Source: JADCRZ01 sp037718865 (lineage in GTDB: Bacteria > Bacteroidota > Bacteroidia > Chitinophagales > Chitinophagaceae). From it: 28,695 nt of DNA. Location: contig JBBJMP010000040.1 of assembly GCA_037718865.1 (NCBI GenBank), positions 1-28,695 of the forward strand, written 5' to 3'. Shown piece after piece: positions 8,241 through 15,273 of the stretch. The position numbers and the translations under genes were made by a program. Numbering within the stretch: position 1 is the stretch's first letter; every line of letters begins with the position of its first letter. The notes beneath the pieces were generated by a model. It was not told the origin of the DNA. It saw nothing but the letters and a program-made list of their open reading frames with translations, and ran no database searches.

Positions 8241-9836
8241 TCATTTCTCCACATTGTCCAAAGCTCTTTTTATCACCGAATCATCGAGGTTCAACACCTG
8301 GTAAAATCCTTCACTGCGCCAGGGTTGTCGTGCGAGCAGGGCCTTCATTCGTCGTTGAACCACTATTTTTTCTGAAACGGGCAGTTTTGACAGGTAGATG
8401 CTGTCTTTTGCAGCATAAGAAACCAGTTCGGTCCAGGTTGCCTCGTCCTGTTTAAAATGCGTGGCAAAGTCGATAGCCGAACGATACGTTTTAAATTGCT
8501 CTTTGTGCTGTATATAATAACTGTAAATAAAATTAGTTAAGGTGGCTGATATGTTCAATGCAGTTAAGGTTGGAGAATAGGAGCTGGTGTCAAAGGGCAC
8601 AAAAATGTCAGGCATAATGCCGCCTCCGCTGTAAACCGTTCTTCCGCTTTTAGTTTTGTAGGCTTTCCCATGCTGAATTTTGTTACTATCCGCATTTACA
8701 AATTCACCATGATTATAACGGTCAAGGATTTCCTGGCGGTAATCACCCTTACCCTTATACGACTTTTGAATGCTCCGGCCTGAAGGGGTATAATAACGCG
8801 CCACGGTTAACCTTAACGCAGATCCATCTGCAAGGTCGTATTGTTCCTGGACCAATCCTTTACCAAAAGTACGCCTCCCGATGATGGTAGCCCGATCCCA
8901 GTCCTGTAAAGCTCCTGCCAGCACTTCACTTGCGCTGGCCGACCCTTCATCCGTAATAAGTATCAATGGCCCCTCTTCAAAGAGACCCGGCCGCTTGCAG
9001 CGGTATTCTTCCTTCGCCGACTTGTTTCCCTGGGTATAGACAATGAGCTTATCGTTAGATAGAAACTCATCGGCTATTTCAACCGCCTCGTTCAGGATGC
9101 CGCCACCATTGCCTCTCAGGTCAAGAATCAGCTTTTTAAGTCCTTTGGATTGCAGGCCTTCCATGGCCTCCATAAATTCTTTGTAGGTGGTTTGTGAAAA
9201 TTTATTGATCCGGATAAGACCAGTCTGCCTGTTGATCATGTAAGCTGCGTCGATAGAAGGTAAGGGTATCCTGCCACGGCTAATGGTAAAGTCAACCTGT
9301 TTTTTTCCGCGTAACATGGTTACACGTACTTCGCTTGCGCCGGGGCCCCGCAACATTTTTTTTATTTTTTCCGGTGTCATCTTTCTTCCCGCCACCATGG
9401 AGTCTTCTACTTTTAAGAACTGGTCACCGGTTAACAAACCGGCCTTATCACTCGGGCCCTTTGGTAATACATTGATCACATTTACGGTATCCTGAAAAAT
9501 ATGAAATTCAACGCCGATACCCTGAAAATTACCCTGCAGGTCCTCATTTACTTCTTCCAGTTCCAAAGGAGGGATATAAACAGAATGCGGATCCAGCCGG
9601 CTAAGTATTTGCTCTATGGCCTCATTGGCCAAAGTATCTGTATTAACCGGGTCAACGTATTTCAGGGCTATAAGGTCAATGACCTGCTGTAAAGGTGAAC
9701 GCTTGTCAATATGAAAGAAACTTTTCGCCGTGCGGATGTTTTCCCTGAGCTTGTAGCCGATCATGATCCCTAAGATCATGACCAATGAAAAAAGCAACGG
9801 AAGCCAGATTTGTAATTTTTTTTTTTGGATGCTCAT
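8241..9836 (-). CDS. C-terminal processing protease (peptidase S41, PDZ)
   Basis: Serine protease of the CtpA/Prc family, which trims the C-termini of envelope proteins using a Ser/Lys dyad. The 531-residue protein has an N-terminal membrane anchor (about residues 8-28), which places the catalytic part in the periplasm. A PDZ domain follows (about 95-185, including GNFQGIGVEF and LPKGPSDKAGLL), then the S41 core with LDLRGNGGG. The dyad is visible as DEGSASASE (middle Ser, S301) and RRTFGKGLVQ (K326), 25 residues apart as in E. coli Prc. A C-terminal region of about 150 residues follows the core. The frame opens at a TTG at 9851, but the ATG at 9836 (MSIQKKK, just before the membrane anchor) is a better start. 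It is divergent from the amino-sugar kinase. Confidence 0.93.
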   Translation of the reverse strand: MSIQKKKLQIWLPLLFSLVMILGIMIGYKLRENIRTAKSFFHIDKRSPLQQVIDLIALKYVDPVNTDTLANEAIEQILSRLDPHSVYIPPLELEEVNEDLQGNFQGIGVEFHIFQDTVNVINVLPKGPSDKAGLLTGDQFLKVEDSMVAGRKMTPEKIKKMLRGPGASEVRVTMLRGKKQVDFTISRGRIPLPSIDAAYMINRQTGLIRINKFSQTTYKEFMEAMEGLQSKGLKKLILDLRGNGGGILNEAVEIADEFLSNDKLIVYTQGNKSAKEEYRCKRPGLFEEGPLILITDEGSASASEVLAGALQDWDRATIIGRRTFGKGLVQEQYDLADGSALRLTVARYYTPSGRSIQKSYKGKGDYRQEILDRYNHGEFVNADSNKIQHGKAYKTKSGRTVYSGGGIMPDIFVPFDTSSYSPTLTALNISATLTNFIYSYYIQHKEQFKTYRSAIDFATHFKQDEATWTELVSYAAKDSIYLSKLPVSEKIVVQRRMKALLARQPWRSEGFYQVLNLDDSVIKRALDNVEK

Positions 9837-10005
9837 ACTCAACCGGTTCAATGCCGCAAATTAATCCAATCCTATTGAATTAATATCATCCCTTCCCGAT
9901 TAGGATTTAATTGCAATCTTTGTTGATGTTGCAATAACATGGATAGTAGCATTGGGTTGCATCATGGAGATTATTGCCTGTTATTATTCCTTCCGGTTCT
10001 GCATT

Positions 10006-10038
10006 GTTGTATCTTGAGGCTAAATTAATGTAAATTTT
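10006..10038 (+). promoter_or_regulatory. Possible promoter for the amino-sugar kinase
   Basis: GTTG at 10006-10009 and TAAATTTT at 10031-10038 are separated by 21 bases. Each is one base away from the Bacteroidota -33 (TTTG) and -7 (TAnnTTTG) elements. The kinase ATG is at 10104. This is a weak candidate. Confidence 0.25.
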
Positions 10039-10103
10039 AGGGGATGGGATATCCGTAACCGTATGAAGGAATGAGCACTCACATATCAATTCAACATTAG
10101 CTT

Positions 10104-10946
10104 ATGTCAACATTGATAGCTGATAGCGGCAGCACCAAGTGTGAATGGTGCCTGGTACAGGAAGGAAGGCCCAAACGCCTGTATACGCAAGGTATGAGCC
10201 CTTATTTTTTGTCAGCGGGCCAGATTGTAGAGCTGTTAAAAAAAGAACTGGTTCCAAAAATTAAATCATTGCGCATCAGCGAGATCTTTTATTATGGCAC
10301 AGGTTGTAAAAGCGCCGCCAACAGGAAGATCGTGAAAAAGGCGCTGTCAGATGTTTTTCCACATGCAGTTGTTAACGTTGATCACGATCTGATGGGTGCT
10401 GCCAGGGCTTTGTGTGGCAGAGAAAAGGGGATTGCATGCATTTTGGGAACGGGCAGTAATTCCTGTTATTTTAATGGCAGAAGGATATTAAAGAATAGTC
10501 CGGGTTTGGGATATGTTTTAGGCGACGAAGGAAGCGGAGCGTATCTGGGAAAAAAAGTGTTACAATACTACTTATACAACACCTTTGATGAGGATTTGCA
10601 TTTCCGGTTTACCGATAAATTCAAGATCACCGGTGTTGAGATATTGGAAAACGTATATAAAAAGCCTTTGCCTAACCGTTATCTTGCTTCATTCGCCGTT
10701 TTTCTTGTAGAGAACCGCGGCCACTACATGATTGAAAATATTATTGAAGATGGTTTAAACGATTTTTTCTTTCAGCATATATGTAAGTATAAGGAAAGCT
10801 GGCATTCGCCCATACATTTCACAGGAGGGATAGCATACGGGTTTAAAGATGTAATTAAGGAACTATGTAACAGCTATGTTCTTCAATTGGGCACTGTTAT
10901 AAAAAATCCTATGCAAGGACTTATCAGATATCATACAAAAGAGTAA
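10104..10946 (+). CDS. BadF/BadG/BcrA/BcrD-type ASKHA kinase, probable MurNAc/GlcNAc kinase
   Basis: ASKHA-fold sugar kinase of 280 residues. The phosphate-1 loop is at 7-11 (DSGSTK), a candidate catalytic aspartate is D95 in NVDHDLMGAARA, phosphate-2 is GTGSNS (115-120), and GDEGSGA follows at 140-146. GlcNAc kinases and the MurK kinases that phosphorylate MurNAc and GlcNAc belong to this family. The next gene is MurQ, which acts on MurNAc 6-phosphate, so recycling of cell-wall amino sugars is a reasonable role: the kinase would make the 6-phosphate that MurQ cleaves. The choice between MurNAc and GlcNAc as substrate cannot be made from sequence. It starts with ATG and is cytosolic. The 146-base gap to murQ leaves room for separate control. 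Confidence 0.88.
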   Translation: MSTLIADSGSTKCEWCLVQEGRPKRLYTQGMSPYFLSAGQIVELLKKELVPKIKSLRISEIFYYGTGCKSAANRKIVKKALSDVFPHAVVNVDHDLMGAARALCGREKGIACILGTGSNSCYFNGRRILKNSPGLGYVLGDEGSGAYLGKKVLQYYLYNTFDEDLHFRFTDKFKITGVEILENVYKKPLPNRYLASFAVFLVENRGHYMIENIIEDGLNDFFFQHICKYKESWHSPIHFTGGIAYGFKDVIKELCNSYVLQLGTVIKNPMQGLIRYHTKE

Positions 10947-11076
10947 GTAGCCTGGAAGAATAAACCCTTACGATCAGACTTGTAAGATTTTGACATATAT
11001 TACGGAATTGTAGTAGTACGGAATAACTTTACTGAATAAACGAATGCACCTTTACCGCCAGGAGGTATGGCATCTT

Positions 11077-11084
11077 AAGGAGGA
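11077..11084 (+). promoter_or_regulatory. Strong Shine-Dalgarno before murQ
   Basis: AAGGAGGA lies eight bases before the murQ ATG at 11093. Most genes in this window lack such a site, as is usual in Bacteroidota, so this one stands out. A second AGGAGG at 11060-11065 precedes ATGGCATCTTAA, a three-codon frame whose stop overlaps the murQ site. Confidence 0.6.
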
Positions 11085-11092
11085 TCTGCAAT

Positions 11093-11908
11093 ATGATGGA
11101 CTTTACACGCATCACCGAAGAACCAGGTAGATATAACCACCTGGAAAAAATGAGCGTTCATGATATACTGACCAATATAAACAATGAAGATAGAACCGTT
11201 CCCGATGCAGTAGCCAGGGCAATTCCTGAAATAGAAAAATTAGTGATTGTAATCACTGACAAGATGCTTGCCGGAGGGCGTTTGTTTTATATCGGCGCAG
11301 GTACCAGCGGACGATTGGGTATACTCGATGCAAGCGAAATACCACCTACCTACGGCCTGCCTTACGGTTTGGTGATCGGGCTTATTGCCGGCGGGGAAGT
11401 AGCTATCCAGAAAGCAGTCGAAAATGCTGAAGACAGCCTGGAACAAGGATGGTACGACCTGAAAAAATATTTTGTCAGCGACAAGGATATCGTGATAGGT
11501 ATTGCCGCAAGCGGCACAACACCATATGTAAAAGGTGCATTACAGGAATGCAGAAAAAGAGGTATCATTACCGGGTCCATATCCTGTAATCCCGATTCAC
11601 CTTTAAGCCGGAATGCTGATTATCCGATAGAAGTCATTGTAGGTCCTGAATTTGTGACAGGAAGTACCAGAATGAAAAGCGGTACCGCTCAGAAACTTGT
11701 ACTTAATATGATTTCCACTTCGGTAATGATCCAGATCGGCAGGGTAGAAGACAATAAAATGGTCAACATGCAACTGACCAATGAGAAACTGGTTGACCGG
11801 GGTACAAAAATGGTTATGGAACAATTGAAGATCCCGGATTATGAAAAGGCCAGAGAATTGTTAATCAGGTACGGAAGCGTTAAGAAAGCGGTTGAATCTA
11901 TCCGGTGA
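11093..11908 (+). CDS. murQ: N-acetylmuramic acid 6-phosphate etherase
   Basis: SIS-fold lyase that removes the D-lactyl ether from MurNAc 6-phosphate to give GlcNAc 6-phosphate and D-lactate in peptidoglycan recycling; cytosolic. It has 271 residues, somewhat shorter than E. coli MurQ (298), the difference lying at the C-terminus. Seen motifs are YIGAGTSGRLGILDASEIPPTYG (read in parts at 67-88) with the catalytic glutamate E82, the second conserved glutamate in AVENAEDS (E113), IAASGTTPYV, and GSTRMKSGTAQK in the sugar-phosphate site. The start is the first of two adjacent ATGs behind a strong Shine-Dalgarno. The preceding kinase is the likely source of its substrate. Confidence 0.95.
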   Translation: MMDFTRITEEPGRYNHLEKMSVHDILTNINNEDRTVPDAVARAIPEIEKLVIVITDKMLAGGRLFYIGAGTSGRLGILDASEIPPTYGLPYGLVIGLIAGGEVAIQKAVENAEDSLEQGWYDLKKYFVSDKDIVIGIAASGTTPYVKGALQECRKRGIITGSISCNPDSPLSRNADYPIEVIVGPEFVTGSTRMKSGTAQKLVLNMISTSVMIQIGRVEDNKMVNMQLTNEKLVDRGTKMVMEQLKIPDYEKARELLIRYGSVKKAVESIR

Positions 11909-11994
11909 ATAATCCTTAGGTGTTTAAAAAATAACCCGGAAAAACGTACAAAATGAAGTAACTTTCTGCACCATCCAAATTAAAATCTTAATTT

Positions 11995-13245
11995 ATGAAA
12001 CATACAATTCTACTCTCTTTCATAGTATTAACTTCAAGTTTAGCCCTTACCGCACAAAATACAAACAAAGCCTTTGCTATTGTCAGCAATGAAATCGGAA
12101 AAGCTGGCTGGATGAATATCCAGGAGGTTGACCTTTCAACGGGACTGATTACCAGAACTGTTTTTGATAAGGCAAAAACTCCTTTTATTTTGCTGGATGC
12201 TTCTACTAAAACGCAGATTGCCAGCCATGGACCCGGTCTTGTGACAAAGAATGAAATGAGATATGAACACCCTACAGCAACAATGGTAGCAGCGGCGGCC
12301 TACGACCAGAGGCATAACAAACTCTTCTTTACACCCATGCGCTTCGGTGAATTAAGATGGATTGATCTTTCTGAAAAGAACGATGTATTAAAAGTATACT
12401 GCCTGACAGATCAGACATTTTTCTTTGCTGAGGCAAACAATGAAGCTGCTAATGTAACACGGATGGTTATTGCATCGGACGGGAACGGATACGCCTTAAG
12501 TAACGATGCCAATCATTTTGTCCGGTTCACTACCGGAAAAAAACCTTCAGTCACTTATTTAGGCATGCTGCAGGATGATGAAGAAAACGCGGTCACCTCC
12601 ATTCATAATAAAAGCGCCTGGGGAGGCGATATGATTGCTGATGCAACAGGTAATCTGTATGTCATCGCTGCAAATCATTCAGTGTACAAGGTTGACGTTA
12701 GAAAACGAATAGCTATGCACCTCGGATCTATCGAAGGTCTGCCTGAAAAGTACACAACCAACGGTGCCGCTATCGATAAAGACGGAAACCTCATTGTTAG
12801 CAGCGCCCTCGCAGTGGATGGTTATTATACATGTGACCTTACCACACTGAAAGCAAAAAAACATGAGGCACAAAACCTTGTCTTTAGCAGTTCCGACCTG
12901 GCTAGCGGCAACCTGGCTTTTCAAAAACAGCTTGATGATTTTAGCAAAGCGCCGGACCAAAGTGTTACGCTGAACTTTCCGCAGAATAGGGTTAGTCTTT
13001 ACCCCAACCCGGTATCGCATGGCCGGTTCAAACTTTACTTTCAAACCAGCCAGAAAGGGCAATACGACATACAGGTTGTGGCATTGTCGGGGAAAGTCAT
13101 ATCTCAACGAAGGGTTACTATCGGCGTAGGTGGACAAACAGAAAATATAATTATGGATTCAAAACTTGCAAAGGGTTTATATATCGTTAAACTATTGAAC
13201 CCATCAAAAAAACTCATGTCTTCAGGCAAAATCATTTTTCAGTAA
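11995..13245 (+). CDS. Secreted protein with type IX secretion (Por) C-terminal domain
   Basis: A 416-residue secreted protein. Residues 1-20 form a signal peptide (hydrophobic run ending LALTAQ). The central part (about 21-320) contains repeated strand-rich segments such as NKLFFTPMRFGELRWIDLSE and GNLYVIAANHSVYKVDVRK, which suggests a beta-propeller, though this is inference. The last 80 or so residues form a type A T9SS sorting domain: VSLYPNPVSHGRFKLYF, DIQVVALSGKV and AKGLYIVKLL. Such domains direct transport across the outer membrane and are normally cleaved when the protein is attached to the surface or released. Its cargo function is unknown. It follows murQ by 86 bases and is closed by a strong terminator. 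A glycan-related role from the neighbours would be speculation. Confidence 0.88.
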   Translation: MKHTILLSFIVLTSSLALTAQNTNKAFAIVSNEIGKAGWMNIQEVDLSTGLITRTVFDKAKTPFILLDASTKTQIASHGPGLVTKNEMRYEHPTATMVAAAAYDQRHNKLFFTPMRFGELRWIDLSEKNDVLKVYCLTDQTFFFAEANNEAANVTRMVIASDGNGYALSNDANHFVRFTTGKKPSVTYLGMLQDDEENAVTSIHNKSAWGGDMIADATGNLYVIAANHSVYKVDVRKRIAMHLGSIEGLPEKYTTNGAAIDKDGNLIVSSALAVDGYYTCDLTTLKAKKHEAQNLVFSSSDLASGNLAFQKQLDDFSKAPDQSVTLNFPQNRVSLYPNPVSHGRFKLYFQTSQKGQYDIQVVALSGKVISQRRVTIGVGGQTENIIMDSKLAKGLYIVKLLNPSKKLMSSGKIIFQ

Positions 13246-13269
13246 ATGTAATTTGGAGATAGTATAAAG

Positions 13270-13298
13270 AAGGCTGTAAATTGCTACAGCCTTTTTTT
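13270..13298 (+). terminator. Intrinsic terminator after the T9SS protein
   Basis: AAGGCTGTA pairs with TACAGCCTT around a six-base loop (AATTGC, 13279-13284), followed by an unbroken T-run to 13298. It lies 25 bases after the stop codon and ends the murK-murQ-T9SS direction of transcription. Confidence 0.85.
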
Positions 13299-13305
13299 AT
13301 TGGTT

Positions 13306-13385
13306 TAAAGTTCAAGGTTTGCAGTCAGACGTTTTGAGTATAATTCCTGATATGACCATGAACCCTGAACTTCGAACTCCGAATT
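13306..13385. repeat. Heptad array of the TGAAC type with inverted partner
   Basis: Seven-base units at 13358-13385 read ATGAACC, CTGAACT, TCGAACT, CCGAATT. Upstream at 13306-13320 the sequence TTTAAAGTTCAAGG reads as the same type of unit on the opposite strand. The array ends eight bases before the ATG of the next gene. A closely related array is found at 19059-19086. Confidence 0.5.
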
Positions 13386-13392
13386 AGAAGAT

Positions 13393-13956
13393 ATGCACAA
13401 TATTGAACCGTTTTATAATTGGCGACATATTTATGTAAGTGAGGAGGATGAGCGTTCACCCTTCTATGGGCGGGTGTATTCAGAATTCGAGTTTACCCAG
13501 ACTATCTATAATTACTATATACATCCCCAATGGGATGAGTTTGGTTCCCGGACATTATACCTTAAGGTGTTGATGGCTGATTATGAGGAACATTATGTTA
13601 TCCTGGAACTGATTGGCGAATGGAACGATGCCATCGAAAACGATATCATGACCCTTAAACGCGACGTCATAGACGTATTTTTCACCTATGGGATCACCAA
13701 GTATATCCTGATTGCTGAAAATGTGTTGAACTTTCACAACGGCGACCGTGATTATTACGAAGAATGGTTCGAAGAGGTAAGTGAGGAGAACGGCTGGATT
13801 GCATGCCTGAACATGCCCGAGCAAACCCAGTACGACTTCAAGAAGGCTAAACTAAACTACTATATCGAAAGGATGAACCTCGTCGAATGGAGAATTTACA
13901 AGCCCTTTCATTTATTTAAGCTGATTGACGAGCAGATTTCAAAGAGGCTGGAATAG
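13393..13956 (+). CDS. Conserved hypothetical protein, acidic and aromatic-rich
   Basis: A 187-residue protein that I cannot assign to a named family. It is acidic and rich in Tyr, Trp and Phe, with no signal peptide or membrane segment, so it is probably cytosolic. Segments such as TLYLKVLMADYEEHYVILEL and TYGITKYILIAENVLNF look like alternating strands and helices of a compact alpha/beta domain. The ATG start directly follows the heptad array. It precedes the aromatic operon but is separated from it by the attenuator promoter, and a small hairpin (13984-13997) lies 27 bases after its stop, so a shared role is not implied. Codon use and composition look like those of its neighbours. Confidence 0.75.
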   Translation: MHNIEPFYNWRHIYVSEEDERSPFYGRVYSEFEFTQTIYNYYIHPQWDEFGSRTLYLKVLMADYEEHYVILELIGEWNDAIENDIMTLKRDVIDVFFTYGITKYILIAENVLNFHNGDRDYYEEWFEEVSEENGWIACLNMPEQTQYDFKKAKLNYYIERMNLVEWRIYKPFHLFKLIDEQISKRLE

Positions 13957-13983
13957 CGTCTCCATAAGGCCTTTGGTAAAATA

Positions 13984-13997
13984 GCCCAGGTTTGGGC
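13984..13997 (+). other. Small hairpin after the hypothetical gene
   Basis: GCCCA, loop GGTT, TGGGC form a 5-bp stem. There is no T-tract directly after it, so it is at best a weak terminator for the preceding gene. Confidence 0.3.
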
Positions 13998-14020
13998 ATC
14001 GTAATATTAATAAAAATGAG

Positions 14021-14051
14021 TTTTATTTTTTTTCTTAACTTTCTATATTTG
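14021..14051 (+). promoter_or_regulatory. Promoter of the aromatic operon
   Basis: TATATTTG at 14044-14051 is a perfect -7 element (TAnnTTTG). TTTT at 14021-14024, 19 bases upstream, is one base off the -33 TTTG. Transcription would start near 14055, only a few bases before the leader-peptide ATG at 14061. Confidence 0.65.
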
Positions 14052-14060
14052 ATACCGATC

Positions 14061-14147
14061 ATGAAACAAACAAGAGTCTATAACTGGTTCTATTTTTATT
14101 ACTGCTATTTTACAAATAGGCCGGGAGTTCTTTTGTTGATCGCTTAA
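14061..14147 (+). CDS. Aromatic leader peptide of a transcription attenuator
   Basis: A 28-codon open frame from ATG at 14061 to TAA at 14145-14147. Residues 7-17 read YNWFYFYYCYF: five Tyr, three Phe and one Trp in eleven codons. Such a run is the hallmark of leader peptides that sense charged tRNA. Codons 21-23 (Pro-Gly-Val) are encoded by CCGGGAGTT, whose first seven bases form the 5' arm of the antiterminator. By the classic attenuation scheme, shortage of charged tRNA-Tyr, -Phe or -Trp stalls the ribosome on these codons and leaves that arm free to pair; full translation covers it and lets the terminator form. There is no Shine-Dalgarno. The peptide itself need have no other function. 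Confidence 0.85.
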   Translation: MKQTRVYNWFYFYYCYFTNRPGVLLLIA

Positions 14148-14183
14148 CATTCTAAATACACATCAACTTAAAAAGTCTCCCGG
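14121..14183 (+). promoter_or_regulatory. Antiterminator hairpin of the aromatic attenuator
   Basis: CCGGGAG (14121-14127) pairs perfectly with CTCCCGG (14177-14183). Inside it TTTT (14131-14134) can pair with the A-run at 14170-14174, and GTTGAT (14135-14140) pairs perfectly with ATCAAC (14162-14167). The leader stop codon lies in the apical loop. The 3' arm is also the 5' arm of the terminator, so the two structures exclude each other. Confidence 0.8.
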
Positions 14184-14212
14184 TAATTCCGGGGGACTTT
14201 TACTTTTTATTT
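14171..14212 (+). terminator. Attenuator terminator upstream of pheA
   Basis: AAAAGTCTCCCGG (14171-14183), loop TAATT, CCGGGGGACTTTT (14189-14201) form a 13-bp stem with one G-U pair, followed by a U-rich tract to 14212. It lies between the leader peptide and the pheA start at 14240, where a terminator makes sense only as a conditional one. Confidence 0.85.
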
Positions 14213-14239
14213 CCTGCTTATGCAGGCTTAAAACGGCAT

Positions 14240-15124
14240 ATGATCAGAAAGGAAAAGACATCCAGGGCTGGCAACCAGGCTTCAGGCAAGGGTAGCAGTT
14301 TAAACATCTCCATCCAGGGTTTTGAGGGAAGCTTCCACCAGATGGCAGCCCAACAATTTTTTGGGCACGACGTGAACGTAATTCCATGCATTAATTTTCG
14401 CGATGTAATAAAAATAGCGGGTAATGAAAAAGAAAGTGATGGCGGGGTGATGGCCATCGAGAATTCTATAGCAGGCAGTATTTTGCCTAATTATAATCTG
14501 CTGCAAAAAAGTAATTTAACGATTGCAGGTGAGATCTATCTGCAGATCAGGCAAAACCTGCTGGTTAATCCCGGCGTTCAGCTGGAGGATATCCGGGAAG
14601 TGCACTCTCATTCTATGGCTATCCAGCAATGTTTTGGATTTCTGGATAAACACAACTGGAAATTGGTAGAAACGGATGACACGGCCCTGAGCGCAAAGAT
14701 CATTCACCAGCACCGCAGCAAACACAATGCAGCCATTGCCAGCAGGCTGGCCGCAGAACTGTTTGAGCTTGATATCATTGCTCCCAACATCCATACCTTG
14801 AAAAATAACTATACCCGTTTCCTGATCCTGCGGCGCGGAGACATAACCGGAAGAATTGAAGATGCCAACAAGGCTTCCGTTAATTTTCATACAGACCATT
14901 CCAGGGGAAGTTTGGCCAGAGTACTGATGAAAATAGCTGAGGGTGGCGTTAATTTAAGTAAGCTGCAGTCTTTTCCCATTCCGGGCAGCGACTGGAAGTA
15001 TGCCTTCCATGCTGATATGGAATTTGATTCGCTGGAACAATTTGATACGGTCATCAGGGAGATGAAGTCCGTTACTGAAGAGCTTAGGATTTACGGGGTT
15101 TATAAAAAGGGCGACACGGTGTGA
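14240..15124 (+). CDS. pheA: Prephenate dehydratase with ACT domain
   Basis: Converts prephenate to phenylpyruvate, the committed step to phenylalanine. The 294 residues include the dehydratase domain (about 22-200), with the conserved MAIENSIAGSI (about 71-81) and the catalytic-loop NNYTRF, and an ACT domain (about 206-285) for feedback control. No chorismate mutase domain is fused; that activity is on the DAHP synthase gene downstream. In the ACT domain the usual GALV and ESRP phenylalanine-site motifs appear as GSLARVL and QSFP, so sensitivity to Phe may differ. The first 20 or so residues are a non-conserved basic extension, but no other start lies before the domain. It is the first structural gene after the attenuator. 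Confidence 0.93.
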   Translation: MIRKEKTSRAGNQASGKGSSLNISIQGFEGSFHQMAAQQFFGHDVNVIPCINFRDVIKIAGNEKESDGGVMAIENSIAGSILPNYNLLQKSNLTIAGEIYLQIRQNLLVNPGVQLEDIREVHSHSMAIQQCFGFLDKHNWKLVETDDTALSAKIIHQHRSKHNAAIASRLAAELFELDIIAPNIHTLKNNYTRFLILRRGDITGRIEDANKASVNFHTDHSRGSLARVLMKIAEGGVNLSKLQSFPIPGSDWKYAFHADMEFDSLEQFDTVIREMKSVTEELRIYGVYKKGDTV

Positions 15125-15149
15125 AGTATGCCGTTTCAGTGATCTTTAT

Positions 15150-15238
15150 GTATTCTTTGTGGGTTTGCTTGGTGTACTTTGTGGTTTATTGAACCACAAA
15201 GAGCACAAAGTTTGCACAAAGAAGAAGACACAAAGGGA
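15150..15238. repeat. Imperfect inverted repeat built of CACAAAG units
   Basis: CTTTGTGGTT (15177-15186) and AACCACAAAG (15192-15201) form a perfect 10-bp stem around a five-base loop. On both sides further units continue the inversion: CTTTGTGG upstream (15155-15162) and GCACAAAG, GCACAAAG and ACACAAAG downstream to 15235. It fills most of the gap between pheA and the aminotransferase. No T-tract follows, so it is not a standard terminator. Similar sequences are, to my recollection, common between genes in Bacteroidota. Confidence 0.6.
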
Positions 15239-15273
15239 TATTGATTTCTTAACTAAACGCATAACTTATAAAG

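Noticed and set aside
9907..10089. Minus-strand 60-codon frame between the protease and kinase genes
   Set aside because: Composition is irregular, no motif is seen and it occupies the divergent promoter region.
11067..11078. Three-codon frame ATGGCATCTTAA before murQ as a regulatory mini-gene
   Set aside because: Its AGGAGG is only one base from the ATG, too close for normal initiation; kept only as an observation.
12679..13137. Minus-strand 152-codon frame inside the T9SS protein gene
   Set aside because: It is antisense to a well-supported gene with a signal peptide and sorting domain.
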